Below are positions 1-7,679 of a stretch of 26,329 nucleotides of DNA, piece by piece. The position numbers and the translations under genes are program-made. Within the stretch, counting starts at the first letter, position 1, and every line of letters starts with the position of its first letter. The notes under the pieces are model-generated. The model was given only the letters and a program-made list of their open reading frames with translations. It had not been told where the DNA came from and ran no database searches. This DNA is from CAYTCZ01 sp964436315 (GTDB taxonomy: Bacteria > Actinomycetota > Thermoleophilia > Gaiellales > Gaiellaceae): assembly GCA_964436315.1 (NCBI GenBank), contig CAYTCZ010000053.1, positions 1-26,329 of the forward strand, given 5' to 3'.

Positions 1-5
1 GCGAT

Positions 6-24
6 CGCGGCGAGATGCGCCGCG
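6..24 (-). terminator. Hairpin downstream of the Psp/sulfotransferase operon
   Basis: A perfect 7-bp stem (CGCGGCG/CGCCGCG) with a 5-base loop lies about 45 bases past the stop codon of the leftward sulfotransferase gene. There is no clear U-tract in either direction, so it may be a GC-rich terminator or a 3'-end stabilising hairpin. Confidence 0.4.
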
Positions 25-67
25 TCTCAGCCGCCAGCCGGGGGTGCTGCACCTAGCGGGATAGGCT

Positions 68-955
68 CTAAGAAAGGCTCTCGCTTTCCTTCACGGCATC
101 CAGATTCCGCAGGCTGTAGCCGAAAGGGCGGACCCGGGACTCGAATCGTCGTTCGAGGAGGTTGATGTAGATCCGACCCGACGCCTCACGCCGTCTCTCT
201 CGCCAGGCGGTGAAGTAGCGCTCGTTGGCGTCGGGCCGTATCTCGAGCGCAGGCTCGATCGCCTCGAGTCCGAGGAACTCGAACACCCTCCGAAGAGTGC
301 CGGACGGATCCCGCACGAACTCCTCAAAACGAACGGTGTGGACGTTGTCGAGTTGCTCGCAGTCGGAGGCGAGCTCCTCGTGACAGACGAGCCAGTGTTT
401 GAGCAACGAGGCGAGCGAACTGCGCGACCGGATCCGATTCCGCCGGGAGCTCTGGCGCCGGCTGATCCGCCATTTCTGTGTGGCGAGAGACACCGCCACT
501 GGGTGACGCACGACCTCGACGTGGTACGAGCCCGGGAACAGCGCCTGCAGAAAGCGCGCCCGGATCAGGTTTGGTGGTGACTTCTCGACGAGCACCGGCT
601 TCTCGAGCGCCCAGTGGGGATTCCACTCGTCGAGGAGCCGCTCGCGGCTCTCGTCGCTGACGAGGGGTGAGGACTCCGTTAGATGTGCGTCCTTCGAGAA
701 TCCAAAGGCACCTGGGCCACCGTATACGCGGGCGCTTGGGTAGACGGACTGCAGGTGCTGGCCTTCGTCTGCCGGGACGCCGGTGTCGCTGAAGACGCTA
801 ATGTCGGGGTGTTCGCCGAGCGCCCGGGTCAGCAGCGTTGTCCCGCTGCGATGCAACCCGCCGACGAAGACGAAACGGTGATCCACGAGGCTGGAGATCC
901 TAGTGGTCTCTCGCTGGCGTTCGCGTTGACCGCCGGACTCGCCCGCGTAGCTCAC
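68..955 (-). CDS. PAPS-dependent sulfotransferase family protein
   Basis: A 295-residue protein of the Sulfotransfer superfamily, which moves sulfate from PAPS to a hydroxyl or amine acceptor. The 5'-phosphosulfate loop is visible near residues 31-45 as GGLHRSGTTLL, and the 3'-phosphate region near residue 145 as EVVRHPVAV. There is no signal peptide or membrane segment, so it is probably cytosolic. The GTG start overlaps the stop of the preceding PspA gene as GTGA, so it is the last, translationally coupled gene of the Psp operon. The acceptor cannot be told from sequence. The APS kinase elsewhere in the window (20113-20664) could supply its PAPS. The family call is firm; the pairing with a PspA operon is unusual. 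Confidence 0.88.
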   Translation of the reverse strand: MSYAGESGGQRERQRETTRISSLVDHRFVFVGGLHRSGTTLLTRALGEHPDISVFSDTGVPADEGQHLQSVYPSARVYGGPGAFGFSKDAHLTESSPLVSDESRERLLDEWNPHWALEKPVLVEKSPPNLIRARFLQALFPGSYHVEVVRHPVAVSLATQKWRISRRQSSRRNRIRSRSSLASLLKHWLVCHEELASDCEQLDNVHTVRFEEFVRDPSGTLRRVFEFLGLEAIEPALEIRPDANERYFTAWRERRREASGRIYINLLERRFESRVRPFGYSLRNLDAVKESESLS

Positions 956-1653
956 TCTCGACGAGCCCGAGCTTCTCGTACCTCGTCCGCCAGGGCATCC
1001 AGGCGATTCTCGACCGCGGCGGACACGTCAATCCCAGGCAGCCGTCGTTCGATGAGATCCTCGAGGAGTCGGTCGGGATCGTCCAATCTTCCGGCCTCGG
1101 CCATCCGATCGATCACGGCGGCCTGGGTCTCGAGCTCTTCGGCCGTAGCCTCCGACTGTTCGAGTGCGAGGTCGAAATCGGCAAGTTCTTGCGCGACAGC
1201 GGCGAGCGACTCACTGACATGCACCTGCGCCGCCGCGGCGCTCTGGCGCGCCTCGAGCAGGTCTTCGCGCTCGAGGAACGCCTCGATTTCGCTGGTCAGC
1301 CGCTGTTCGAGCAGTCCCAGCTGCAGTTCCTTGTCGCCGAGCTCGGCGGCCTGGGTCTCCAGCGCCTGCAGCTCAGCGGCCGCGACTTCGCGATGCTGGA
1401 GCACGACGCGGGCGAGGTCATCTCGACCGCGGACAAGCGCCGTCCGTGCCTGCGCCTCGAGAGCGGGAAGCCGCTGCCGCGTCAAATCGGCTCTTGCATT
1501 GAGCCGTTTGCGCGACGCCCGTACCGAGGCGCGAGCACGCCGGACCGAACCGAGAAGCTCTCGCTGGCGCTCGTGGGCGTCGGGGAGGACCCTGCGCGGA
1601 TCCTCCGCCGGCGCCATCACGGCCCGCCAGGCTTTCTTGATCCGTCCGCCCAT
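952..1653 (-). CDS. PspA/IM30 family protein, copy 1
   Basis: A 233-residue, almost wholly helical protein with long charged heptad-like stretches, typical of the PspA/IM30/Vipp1 (bacterial ESCRT-III-like) family that binds stressed membranes. It has the family features of an N-terminal amphipathic helix (MGGRIKKAWRAVM), a segment rich in ARTALVRGRDDLARVVL like the PspA 'A.xAlxxGredLAr' region, and a long coiled coil to about residue 190. It is a paralogue of the 254-residue gene at 2959-3723, sharing the GREDLARIVLQ-type motif. The ATG start follows AGGA. It begins 9 bases after the membrane-protein gene and overlaps the sulfotransferase start. The membrane-maintenance role is inferred from the family. 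Confidence 0.85.
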   Translation of the reverse strand: MGGRIKKAWRAVMAPAEDPRRVLPDAHERQRELLGSVRRARASVRASRKRLNARADLTRQRLPALEAQARTALVRGRDDLARVVLQHREVAAAELQALETQAAELGDKELQLGLLEQRLTSEIEAFLEREDLLEARQSAAAAQVHVSESLAAVAQELADFDLALEQSEATAEELETQAAVIDRMAEAGRLDDPDRLLEDLIERRLPGIDVSAAVENRLDALADEVREARARRE

Positions 1654-1662
1654 CTCAAGTTC

Positions 1663-2295
1663 CTACATCGCCTCCGGCCTCGCCGACCGAGTCGGCGACG
1701 GGGATCGGCCCGTCACGGTCCGAAGACGATCTCGCTGAATCCGCCAGTAGAAGGTTCCGAGAGCACCGACCGACGCCATCGTGATCACCCGGAAGATGAT
1801 TCCCTTCAGCTCGAGGGCCGAATCGACCACCGGAGCCTGAGAGACGTCTGGCGCGAGAACACAGGCACCGACGTACAGCGCGAGCGTCATGCCAACGCAG
1901 ATCGCCGTCTGTCGCGGCGGAAAGACGAAGGCAAACGCCAGAAGCGCGGGGTAGCAGAGGATGAAGAACGGGCTCGCGAACCCGGCTTCGACGGTACCCA
2001 GGTCCCAAAAGAGGACGATCGAGGTGACGATCGCGACGTCGATCAGACTCGCGAGCGCAACCAGAGTCCGATTCGCCGGCCTCCCCATTGCATGACGTCC
2101 ATGGAAGAAGAAGTTCATGCCCATCAGCGCCGCGATGGGAAGCGCCGCGAGAGCGAGCTCTGAGCTTGTGGTCGCCGTCCAAAGCGCAAGGATCGCGAGC
2201 GCCGTGATCAGGAACCAACGGGCCCAGATCAAGACCTCCTGGCCGAAGAAGAGGTCCTCGGCGAGGTCTCTTGCAGTCATGCGCACTGTCTGCAT
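1663..2295 (-). CDS. Polytopic membrane protein paired with PspA, copy 1
   Basis: A 210-residue protein with about five or six hydrophobic segments (for example residues 24-44, 48-64, 80-99, 108-130 and 160-185) and a short basic C-terminal tail. It has no catalytic motif I recognise. It resembles the membrane sensor part of some histidine kinases, but no kinase domain follows. It is a clear paralogue of the next gene (2308-2955): both have FFxHGRHxxxRGxP-like, YPALLAxxxxFPPR and LYWxIE/IQ motifs at matching places. A strong ribosome site, AAGGAGG, sits just before the ATG. Gaps to its neighbours are 9 and 12 bases. It may anchor or signal to the two PspA proteins; that is inference. Confidence 0.75.
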   Translation of the reverse strand: MQTVRMTARDLAEDLFFGQEVLIWARWFLITALAILALWTATTSSELALAALPIAALMGMNFFFHGRHAMGRPANRTLVALASLIDVAIVTSIVLFWDLGTVEAGFASPFFILCYPALLAFAFVFPPRQTAICVGMTLALYVGACVLAPDVSQAPVVDSALELKGIIFRVITMASVGALGTFYWRIQRDRLRTVTGRSPSPTRSARPEAM

Positions 2296-2307
2296 CGTTC
2301 CTCCTTT

Positions 2308-2955
2308 TCACGTCGCCTGATTCGGCTCTCCGAGCCGACCGCGGATGACCTCGGCGTCTCGACCGTCTTCGTGCGCACGGAGCTCCGTCTCGAGGCGTCG
2401 CCTCGTTTCGGCGGCAGTCCGGCGACGCGCATGCTCGATCTGCCAGTAGAGGCCGCCACAGAACGCGACGGCAACGAGCATGATCAGGCGCACCACGATG
2501 ATCTGCGCCTCGTGCTCGAGAGCTGGCGCGGTGGCGAGAGCAATCAGGCCGTAGATCGCCACCGTCGCCGCTGTGTACGCGAATGTGACCCTCGGCGGAA
2601 ATGCGACCGAGAGCGCAAGCAGCGCTGGCAAGTAAAGGACGAAGAGGTTCGATTCAAAACCGCCCTGGGCGAGCAGAAGAGCCGAGACCACGCCGAGATC
2701 CGCAGCGCTGGCCGCGTAGACGAGTCGGCGCGACACGGGCTGACCTCGAAGCAACTGGGTATGGAGATAGAAGTTCAGACCGCTGAGCCCGAAGATCACC
2801 GCGAGTTCAACGCGAAGCTCCTCGATTGGCCCGGGTTGGAAGATGGAGAGAAACAATCCGGTCGCGATCAGAATCCAGCGGGCAGTGATGATGACCGGCT
2901 GTCCGAGCTGGAGATCGCGCCTCGCTTCTCTATCGTCGATGGCTGTGGTCCACAT
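2308..2955 (-). CDS. Polytopic membrane protein paired with PspA, copy 2
   Basis: A 215-residue membrane protein, paralogous to the 210-residue neighbour. It has about six hydrophobic segments, the shared YLPALLALSVAFPPR motif near residue 110, and a highly charged cytoplasmic tail of about 40 residues (HARRRTAAETRRRLETE) that could form a coiled coil and contact PspA. The start ATG has GGAGGG upstream. It begins 3 bases after the 254-residue PspA gene, so the operon holds two PspA-type and two membrane-type genes. No enzyme domain is seen and the function is unknown. Tandem duplication of an ancestral pair followed by inversion of order would explain the layout. Confidence 0.75.
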   Translation of the reverse strand: MWTTAIDDREARRDLQLGQPVIITARWILIATGLFLSIFQPGPIEELRVELAVIFGLSGLNFYLHTQLLRGQPVSRRLVYAASAADLGVVSALLLAQGGFESNLFVLYLPALLALSVAFPPRVTFAYTAATVAIYGLIALATAPALEHEAQIIVVRLIMLVAVAFCGGLYWQIEHARRRTAAETRRRLETELRAHEDGRDAEVIRGRLGEPNQAT

Positions 2956-2958
2956 GGT

Positions 2959-3723
2959 TCATCCCTCCGGGTCGGCTTCGATTTCGTGCGTTGGCTCCTC
3001 GGCCCCGGAGTCGCCGTCGCGTTCCTCTGACGCAACTCGCGCCTTCAAGGCCGCGAGTTCCTCTTCGGCCGCTTGGCCAGTGGCCAGGCGGCGCAGCTCA
3101 TGCTCGACGCCGTCCCCGCCGACGAGAGGAAGCGCCAAAGCATCCGCATCGATGAGCGAGTCAAGCGCAGTCGCCCGCGCCTGGAGCCGTTCGGTCTTTT
3201 CCTCCGCACGGCCGAGCGCCAGGTTGAGCTCGGCGAGATCTCCCGAGATTCCGCCGAGACTCTCCGTCACTCGGACACGAGCCTCGGCCGCCGTATACCG
3301 AGCCCTGAGGGTCGTCCTGCGGGTCCGGAATTCATCGAGTCGGGCCGCGAGCTGCTGTTGGGCCTCCGTGAGGCGTGCCTCTTCCTCGCCGACCTCGGAG
3401 ATCTGAGACTCAAGGCTCTCCAGCTCCGCCAACGTCGTGTGCTTGCGCTGGAGGACGATGCGGGCAAGATCCTCTCGCCCGAGCGTCAGTGCCCGCTCAG
3501 CCTGCTCCTCCAACCGCGGAATCCCGTTGCGGAGCTTCTCTGACTGTCGCTCGAGCTGGATCTTCGAACTCGCTACCTCTACGAGACCCCGCCTGACTCT
3601 GAGCAGGAGTTCCTGCTGCTGAACGTAGGCGTAGTCGAAGACCTCGCGCGGGTCCTCGAAGCGATCGAGAGCCGCGTTGGTCTTTCCCTTGAAGAGGAGT
3701 GAGAGACGTCCAGACAGACCCAT
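2959..3723 (-). CDS. PspA/IM30 family protein, copy 2
   Basis: A 254-residue coiled-coil protein of the PspA/IM30 family, first gene of the leftward operon. The N-terminus MGLSGRLSLLFKGKTNAALD is a typical amphipathic membrane-binding helix, and the family signature GREDLARIVLQRK lies near residues 78-90. An acidic tail of about 25 residues follows the coiled coil and is absent from copy 1. It has a good ribosome site (AAAGGAG, 7 bases before the ATG). In the family these proteins assemble into rods or carpets on damaged inner membrane. A heteropolymer with copy 1 is possible but not shown by sequence. Confidence 0.88.
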   Translation of the reverse strand: MGLSGRLSLLFKGKTNAALDRFEDPREVFDYAYVQQQELLLRVRRGLVEVASSKIQLERQSEKLRNGIPRLEEQAERALTLGREDLARIVLQRKHTTLAELESLESQISEVGEEEARLTEAQQQLAARLDEFRTRRTTLRARYTAAEARVRVTESLGGISGDLAELNLALGRAEEKTERLQARATALDSLIDADALALPLVGGDGVEHELRRLATGQAAEEELAALKARVASEERDGDSGAEEPTHEIEADPEG

Positions 3724-3901
3724 GATTCACTCCTTTCGATCGTTTCCAGTTCGACCGTAGGGGCCGGTGGGGACTCGTCGCGTCGGGCGAATCCCGCCCC
3801 TGATTAGGGGAACCCCCCGTTTGTTGTCGTCTACTCGGCTAAAGCGGTTCGTAGCGGCAACAGAGCCGTGCGACGAGCTGCTCTGACTAACATGCTCTGC
3901 C
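3724..3901. promoter_or_regulatory. Divergent promoter region, Psp operon / glycosyltransferase
   Basis: This 178-base gap separates the leftward Psp operon from the rightward glycosyltransferase and must hold both promoters. It contains a perfect 5-bp hairpin, CCCCT-gatt-AGGGG, at 3797-3810, followed at once by a C6 run that could pair with the AGGGG arm in an alternative fold. On the plus strand a TAACAT box (3888-3893) ends 8 bases before the GTG start at 3902, with no ribosome site between, which fits a leaderless transcript. No good -35 box is evident. Confidence 0.45.
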
Positions 3902-5026
3902 GTGACAGAACGATCGCTGCGAATCCTTGGAGTCGGTGACGGCCGCTCGATCAACTTCCTTCGTTTCGGACGGCGGCTCACTGAGCGTGGTCACGAGGTT
4001 CACATCGTCAGCGACCGGATCACCGACCGCGAGCGGGATCTCGAAGGGATCACCGCTCATGACGTTCGGACTCTCGAGCCCCTGACGCAGATTCCTGTCG
4101 TTCGCCGGACGAGATTCGGGCCCGCAATCGCCAGGCTCGCCGACGAGCTCGAGATTGACGTCGTGCACGCCCACTACCTCCTTCCCTACGGCTACTGGGC
4201 GGCGAAGGCAGATCGGCACCCGCTCGTCATGAGCCCCTGGAGCCGCGACGTCTTCGTCGATGCCGAGGAAGGGCGTGGTCGCCAACGAGCGATCGAGGCG
4301 ATCGAGGCCGCTGACTACTTCGTGCTCAACTCGTATGCGAACGAGAAAGCTTCCGTGGCACTCGGAGCTGATCCAGATCGGATCGCACACATCATCTGGT
4401 ACGCGGAGCTGGATCGTTTCGGCCCAGACCGGGCCGATCCCGAGTTGCGATCGCGACTGGGATGGCCGGAAGACGCCCTCGTTGTGCTCTCACTCCGGAA
4501 CTTCCGGCCGTACACGAACGTCGATGTCGTGGTGAAGGCGTTTGCCCGCGCGGCCGAGACCCAACCGCGCGCACGCCTGATCCTCTCGGCGCGCGGCGGA
4601 CCGACTAGACCTGAGATCGAAGCACTCGTCGACGAACTCGGCATCCGCGAGCGCGTCGCCTTCAACCGGGCAGAGGTCGAAGAGCTGCCCGCGCTCGTCG
4701 CAGCATGCGATCTCGCGATCACGATCGCCGACTCGGATTCGACACCGGCATCGCTGCTCGAGGTTATGGCGTCGCGACTGCCCGTGATCGCCGGCACCAC
4801 CTGGTCGATCGACGAATGGGTCGAAGACGGGCAAGGAGGTGCCATCGTCTCGACGCGGGACGAGGACGCGATCGCCGCCGCACTCAAACAGCTGCTCGCC
4901 GATCCGGAACTGCGAAGGCGGTACGGGGATCACAACGAGCGTCTCGTGCGCGAGCGCCTGCCCGACCCGGGCCCGGCGCTCGAGGAGCTCTATCTCGAGC
5001 TTCTGAAGACTCCAGCGGTCGCATGA
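3902..5026 (+). CDS. Glycosyltransferase family 4 (GT-B fold)
   Basis: A 374-residue GT-B glycosyltransferase. The N-terminal Rossmann half begins ILGVGDGRSINFLRFGRRL and contains the family-typical VVHAHYLLPYGYWAAK near residue 80. The C-terminal half carries the GT4 donor-binding region EELPALVAACDLAI then DSTPASLLEVMASRLPVIAG near residues 280-300, which matches the E-x7-E neighbourhood, and ends with the usual C-terminal helices. It probably transfers a sugar from a nucleotide-sugar donor in the cytosol. The specificity is unknown. The GTG start has no Shine-Dalgarno site and lies close to a -10-like box. Its stop overlaps the start of the next gene as ATGA, so the two are coupled. Confidence 0.88.
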   Translation: MTERSLRILGVGDGRSINFLRFGRRLTERGHEVHIVSDRITDRERDLEGITAHDVRTLEPLTQIPVVRRTRFGPAIARLADELEIDVVHAHYLLPYGYWAAKADRHPLVMSPWSRDVFVDAEEGRGRQRAIEAIEAADYFVLNSYANEKASVALGADPDRIAHIIWYAELDRFGPDRADPELRSRLGWPEDALVVLSLRNFRPYTNVDVVVKAFARAAETQPRARLILSARGGPTRPEIEALVDELGIRERVAFNRAEVEELPALVAACDLAITIADSDSTPASLLEVMASRLPVIAGTTWSIDEWVEDGQGGAIVSTRDEDAIAAALKQLLADPELRRRYGDHNERLVRERLPDPGPALEELYLELLKTPAVA

Positions 5027-6642
5027 AAGTCCTTTGTTTCGGGCTTGACGGGGCGGACTACGACCTCGTCCGACAGCTGCTCGCCGAGGGCAAGCTGCCG
5101 ACGATCGCTCGGCTGTCTCGAGAAGGCAGTTTCGGACCGCTCCGGTCGACCATCCCAGCGGTGACGCCGACGGCGTGGTCGTCATTCATCACCGGCCTGA
5201 ACCCAGGCCGCCACGGCATTTTCAACTTCTCGTCGAACCCGAACCGAGACCGCCAGCGAGTGGAAAGCGCCCTCAGCCGATCCGGCACTCCCATCTGGCG
5301 AGCACTGAGCGCAGCGGGTATTCCGTCGGCCTACATCACGCTCCCCTTTACGTACCCGGCGGAGCCAATCGACGGCATCGTTGTGACGGGTTACGGAGGA
5401 CCGGCTCGGCCAGAGATCCTTCCTGAGGCTGCGGCGCAAAGGATTCTCGAGGCCTATCCGGACCTCGTGACCGCGCACCATCCCCTGGCAGAGCGCTGGT
5501 GGGAAGACTTCGAGGGCTACACGCAGAAACTCCTTCGGCACGTCGACGAGCTCGCCGGCGTATGCCGCTTGGTTCTGGACCTCGAGCCGAAGCTCGGTCT
5601 CCTGTGCGTCGATTTCATGAGCGCTGATCACGCTGGGCACCTCGGCTGGAACCGGCTGGATCCGGAGCACCCTGCTCACGATCCGACCCAGACTGGCGAC
5701 GAGATCGTCCAGGTATACGAAGCGATCGATCGCGTGTGCGGCCAACTGATCGCCGAAGCGGGCGAGCGTTGGGACGAGGAACCGACAGCGATCGTCCTCT
5801 CCGATCACGGAATGAAGCCGATCTACTGGAACTTCCACGCGAACCGTTGGCTCGAGGAGGCGGGATACCTCCGCTACCGGCGCCGGTCGCTTCAGGCACT
5901 CAAGAAGACGCGCCTCGACGTCCTCTCGAAGGTGGATCAGAAGCTCGCAAGAACGAGACGTCACTATGCAAGGGCATTTGACCGGCTGCCGGCCTCACGG
6001 CCGACGGTCGATCGGGCGTTCGCCGACATCGACTTCGGCTCGACGAAGGCCTATTGCTTCGCAACCGGCGGACAGATCTTTCTCGGAGAGGCGAGCGGCG
6101 CCCGAACGGATGCGAAGCTCCTCGAAGAGCTCCATGATGCACTCAGCTCGATCGCACATCCCGAGACCGGCGAGTCAGCATTCGAGGTCAAGCGGAAGGA
6201 AGAGCTCTATGAGGGGCCGTTCGCGGAAAAGGCTCCGGAGTTGGTGCTTCTTCCGCGGGACGAACGGATTCACGTCGACTCGTCGCGCCGTGCTTGGGAC
6301 GCGGCGTTCGAACGACACGAGCACCTCGACCCTGAGAGCTTTTACGGCTACTCGGGCCATCACGGCATGACGGGAATCCTTGGCGCCGCCGGTCCGGGCA
6401 TCCGGATGGCCGAGGTTCCCTCCGGGGCCGAGATCGAGCAGATGGCGGCTACGCTGTTAGCGCTGTGCGGCCTCTCGGCCGAGCTCGACGGAGCGCCAAT
6501 CGAAGCGATCCTCGATGACTCGCTGACGTGCGAGGCGGCCGTCCTCGCTGACGGTTCCGCTCCGGCGCTCGAGCCTTCGGCGTATTCCGAGGAGGAGGAG
6601 GCGGAGATCGTCGAGCGACTCCGCGATCTCGGCTATGAGTAG
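5023..6642 (+). CDS. Alkaline phosphatase superfamily phosphodiesterase/phosphotransferase
   Basis: A 539-residue member of the type I phosphodiesterase/nucleotide pyrophosphatase branch of the alkaline phosphatase superfamily. Visible elements are the first metal ligand in GLDGAD (D9), the likely nucleophile in PAVTPTAW (T48), FMSADHAGH near residue 202, the metal site VLSDHGMKP near residue 262, and SGHHGM near residue 444. There is no signal peptide, so it may act in the cytosol. The ATG at 5023 overlaps the stop of the glycosyltransferase; a longer reading frame runs upstream inside that gene but its translation does not look like protein. Related enzymes hydrolyse nucleotide sugars, phospholipid heads or phosphonates; the substrate is unknown. 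It is a relative of the 460-residue protein at 8888-10270. Confidence 0.85.
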   Translation: MKVLCFGLDGADYDLVRQLLAEGKLPTIARLSREGSFGPLRSTIPAVTPTAWSSFITGLNPGRHGIFNFSSNPNRDRQRVESALSRSGTPIWRALSAAGIPSAYITLPFTYPAEPIDGIVVTGYGGPARPEILPEAAAQRILEAYPDLVTAHHPLAERWWEDFEGYTQKLLRHVDELAGVCRLVLDLEPKLGLLCVDFMSADHAGHLGWNRLDPEHPAHDPTQTGDEIVQVYEAIDRVCGQLIAEAGERWDEEPTAIVLSDHGMKPIYWNFHANRWLEEAGYLRYRRRSLQALKKTRLDVLSKVDQKLARTRRHYARAFDRLPASRPTVDRAFADIDFGSTKAYCFATGGQIFLGEASGARTDAKLLEELHDALSSIAHPETGESAFEVKRKEELYEGPFAEKAPELVLLPRDERIHVDSSRRAWDAAFERHEHLDPESFYGYSGHHGMTGILGAAGPGIRMAEVPSGAEIEQMAATLLALCGLSAELDGAPIEAILDDSLTCEAAVLADGSAPALEPSAYSEEEEAEIVERLRDLGYE

Positions 6643-6849
6643 GCCCTCACCACCGCTCACACCTTCTTGGGGCACCCCTCTCCCACCACCCGCTTTCGAG
6701 CGTAGCCGAGAAAAACGCGTGTGTGTGTGGCTCCTTGTGTCGGATCCGGAACGACACCGAGTTAACTTGTCGGCGGAGCACGACGGTATCGTCCGCTCAC
6801 CCCGGGCATCGGATCCCGGTCGCACCGACCGGCTCTAGGAATCCCATCG
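6643..6849 (+). promoter_or_regulatory. Intergenic region before the methyltransferase gene
   Basis: This 207-base non-coding gap holds a short alternating GT run (about 6718-6729), then an inverted repeat GTGTCG/CGACAC with a 9-base centre at 6737-6757, and a GTTAAC site just after it. It probably carries the promoter of the methyltransferase and perhaps an operator. I see no tRNA and no riboswitch I recognise. Confidence 0.3.
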
Positions 6850-7614
6850 ATGACACCCAGCACCTCCGAACTAAGCACTGCGCTCGCCAAACGCCTCCAC
6901 AGCGTCACACCTGTGTCGGTCAAACGCTCCATCAAGCGCGTGGTCCCGTCGAAGTACCACCGACATCTTCGACCCGAATGGCATCGCCGTAAGGTCGGCG
7001 GATACTGGGAGGAGATGGGTCAGCTCCAATTCGACTTCCTCGTCGCCCAGGGACTCGAGCCCAATCACCAGTTTCTTGACGTCGGGTGCGGAAGCCTGCG
7101 CGGAGGTGTCCACTTCATTCGCTACCTGGAGCCCGGTCACTACATCGGGGTCGACGCAAACCCGGACATCATTCGGGCCGGCCGTGAGATCGAGCTCCCG
7201 AAGGCAGGCCTTACCGATCGCCGGCCACAGCTGGTGGAGATGGCGAACTTCGACTTCGCATCACTCGAACGAACCTTCGACTTCGCCCTCGCTCAATCGG
7301 TCTTCACCCATCTCCCCCTGAACAGCATCATTCGTTGCCTGATGAGCATCGAGCCCGTCTTGGCCCCGGACGGGAAGTTCTTCGCAACGTTCTTCGAGAA
7401 TCCACAAGGGAAGCAGAATCTCGAGAGCCTCCATCAGCCTCGGGGAGACGTCATCACCCACTTCGACCGAGACTTGTACCACTACGACTTTGCAACGTTT
7501 GAGTGGATCTGTGAGGGGACAAGCCTGCTGCCCGAGTACATCGGTGAGTGGGAGCATCCCCGCAGCCAGCGGATGCTCGTGTTCACGCGAGAGGCGGAGC
7601 GAGCGGCCAACTGA
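6850..7614 (+). CDS. Class I SAM-dependent methyltransferase
   Basis: A 254-residue methyltransferase. Motif I is clear as FLDVGCGSLRGG near residues 75-86, followed by GVDANPDII (motif II acidic residue) near 100, and a motif IV-like DFALAQSVFTHLP near 142. The N-terminal 60 residues are basic and may form a lid or membrane-facing helix (VKRSIKRVVPSKYHRH). The substrate is unknown; the position next to glycan genes suggests a sugar or small-molecule target. The ATG start has AGGA 11 bases upstream, a weak site. It stands alone between two gaps on the plus strand. Confidence 0.85.
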   Translation: MTPSTSELSTALAKRLHSVTPVSVKRSIKRVVPSKYHRHLRPEWHRRKVGGYWEEMGQLQFDFLVAQGLEPNHQFLDVGCGSLRGGVHFIRYLEPGHYIGVDANPDIIRAGREIELPKAGLTDRRPQLVEMANFDFASLERTFDFALAQSVFTHLPLNSIIRCLMSIEPVLAPDGKFFATFFENPQGKQNLESLHQPRGDVITHFDRDLYHYDFATFEWICEGTSLLPEYIGEWEHPRSQRMLVFTREAERAAN

Positions 7615-7679
7615 CCGGCGGCGTGAGTCGGTATCGGTCGTTCAGATTCCCGTAAGGATCGTCGGCTACCTTGAAGCCG

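Noticed and set aside
4705..5022. Upstream extension of the phosphatase-family gene at 5023
   Set aside because: The extra 106 residues overlap the glycosyltransferase and look like out-of-frame Arg-rich translation; the ATG at 5023 overlaps the previous stop and begins the conserved domain.
6718..6730. Alternating GT run as a functional element
   Set aside because: It is only about six dinucleotides long and has no visible link to a gene start; it is probably ordinary sequence.
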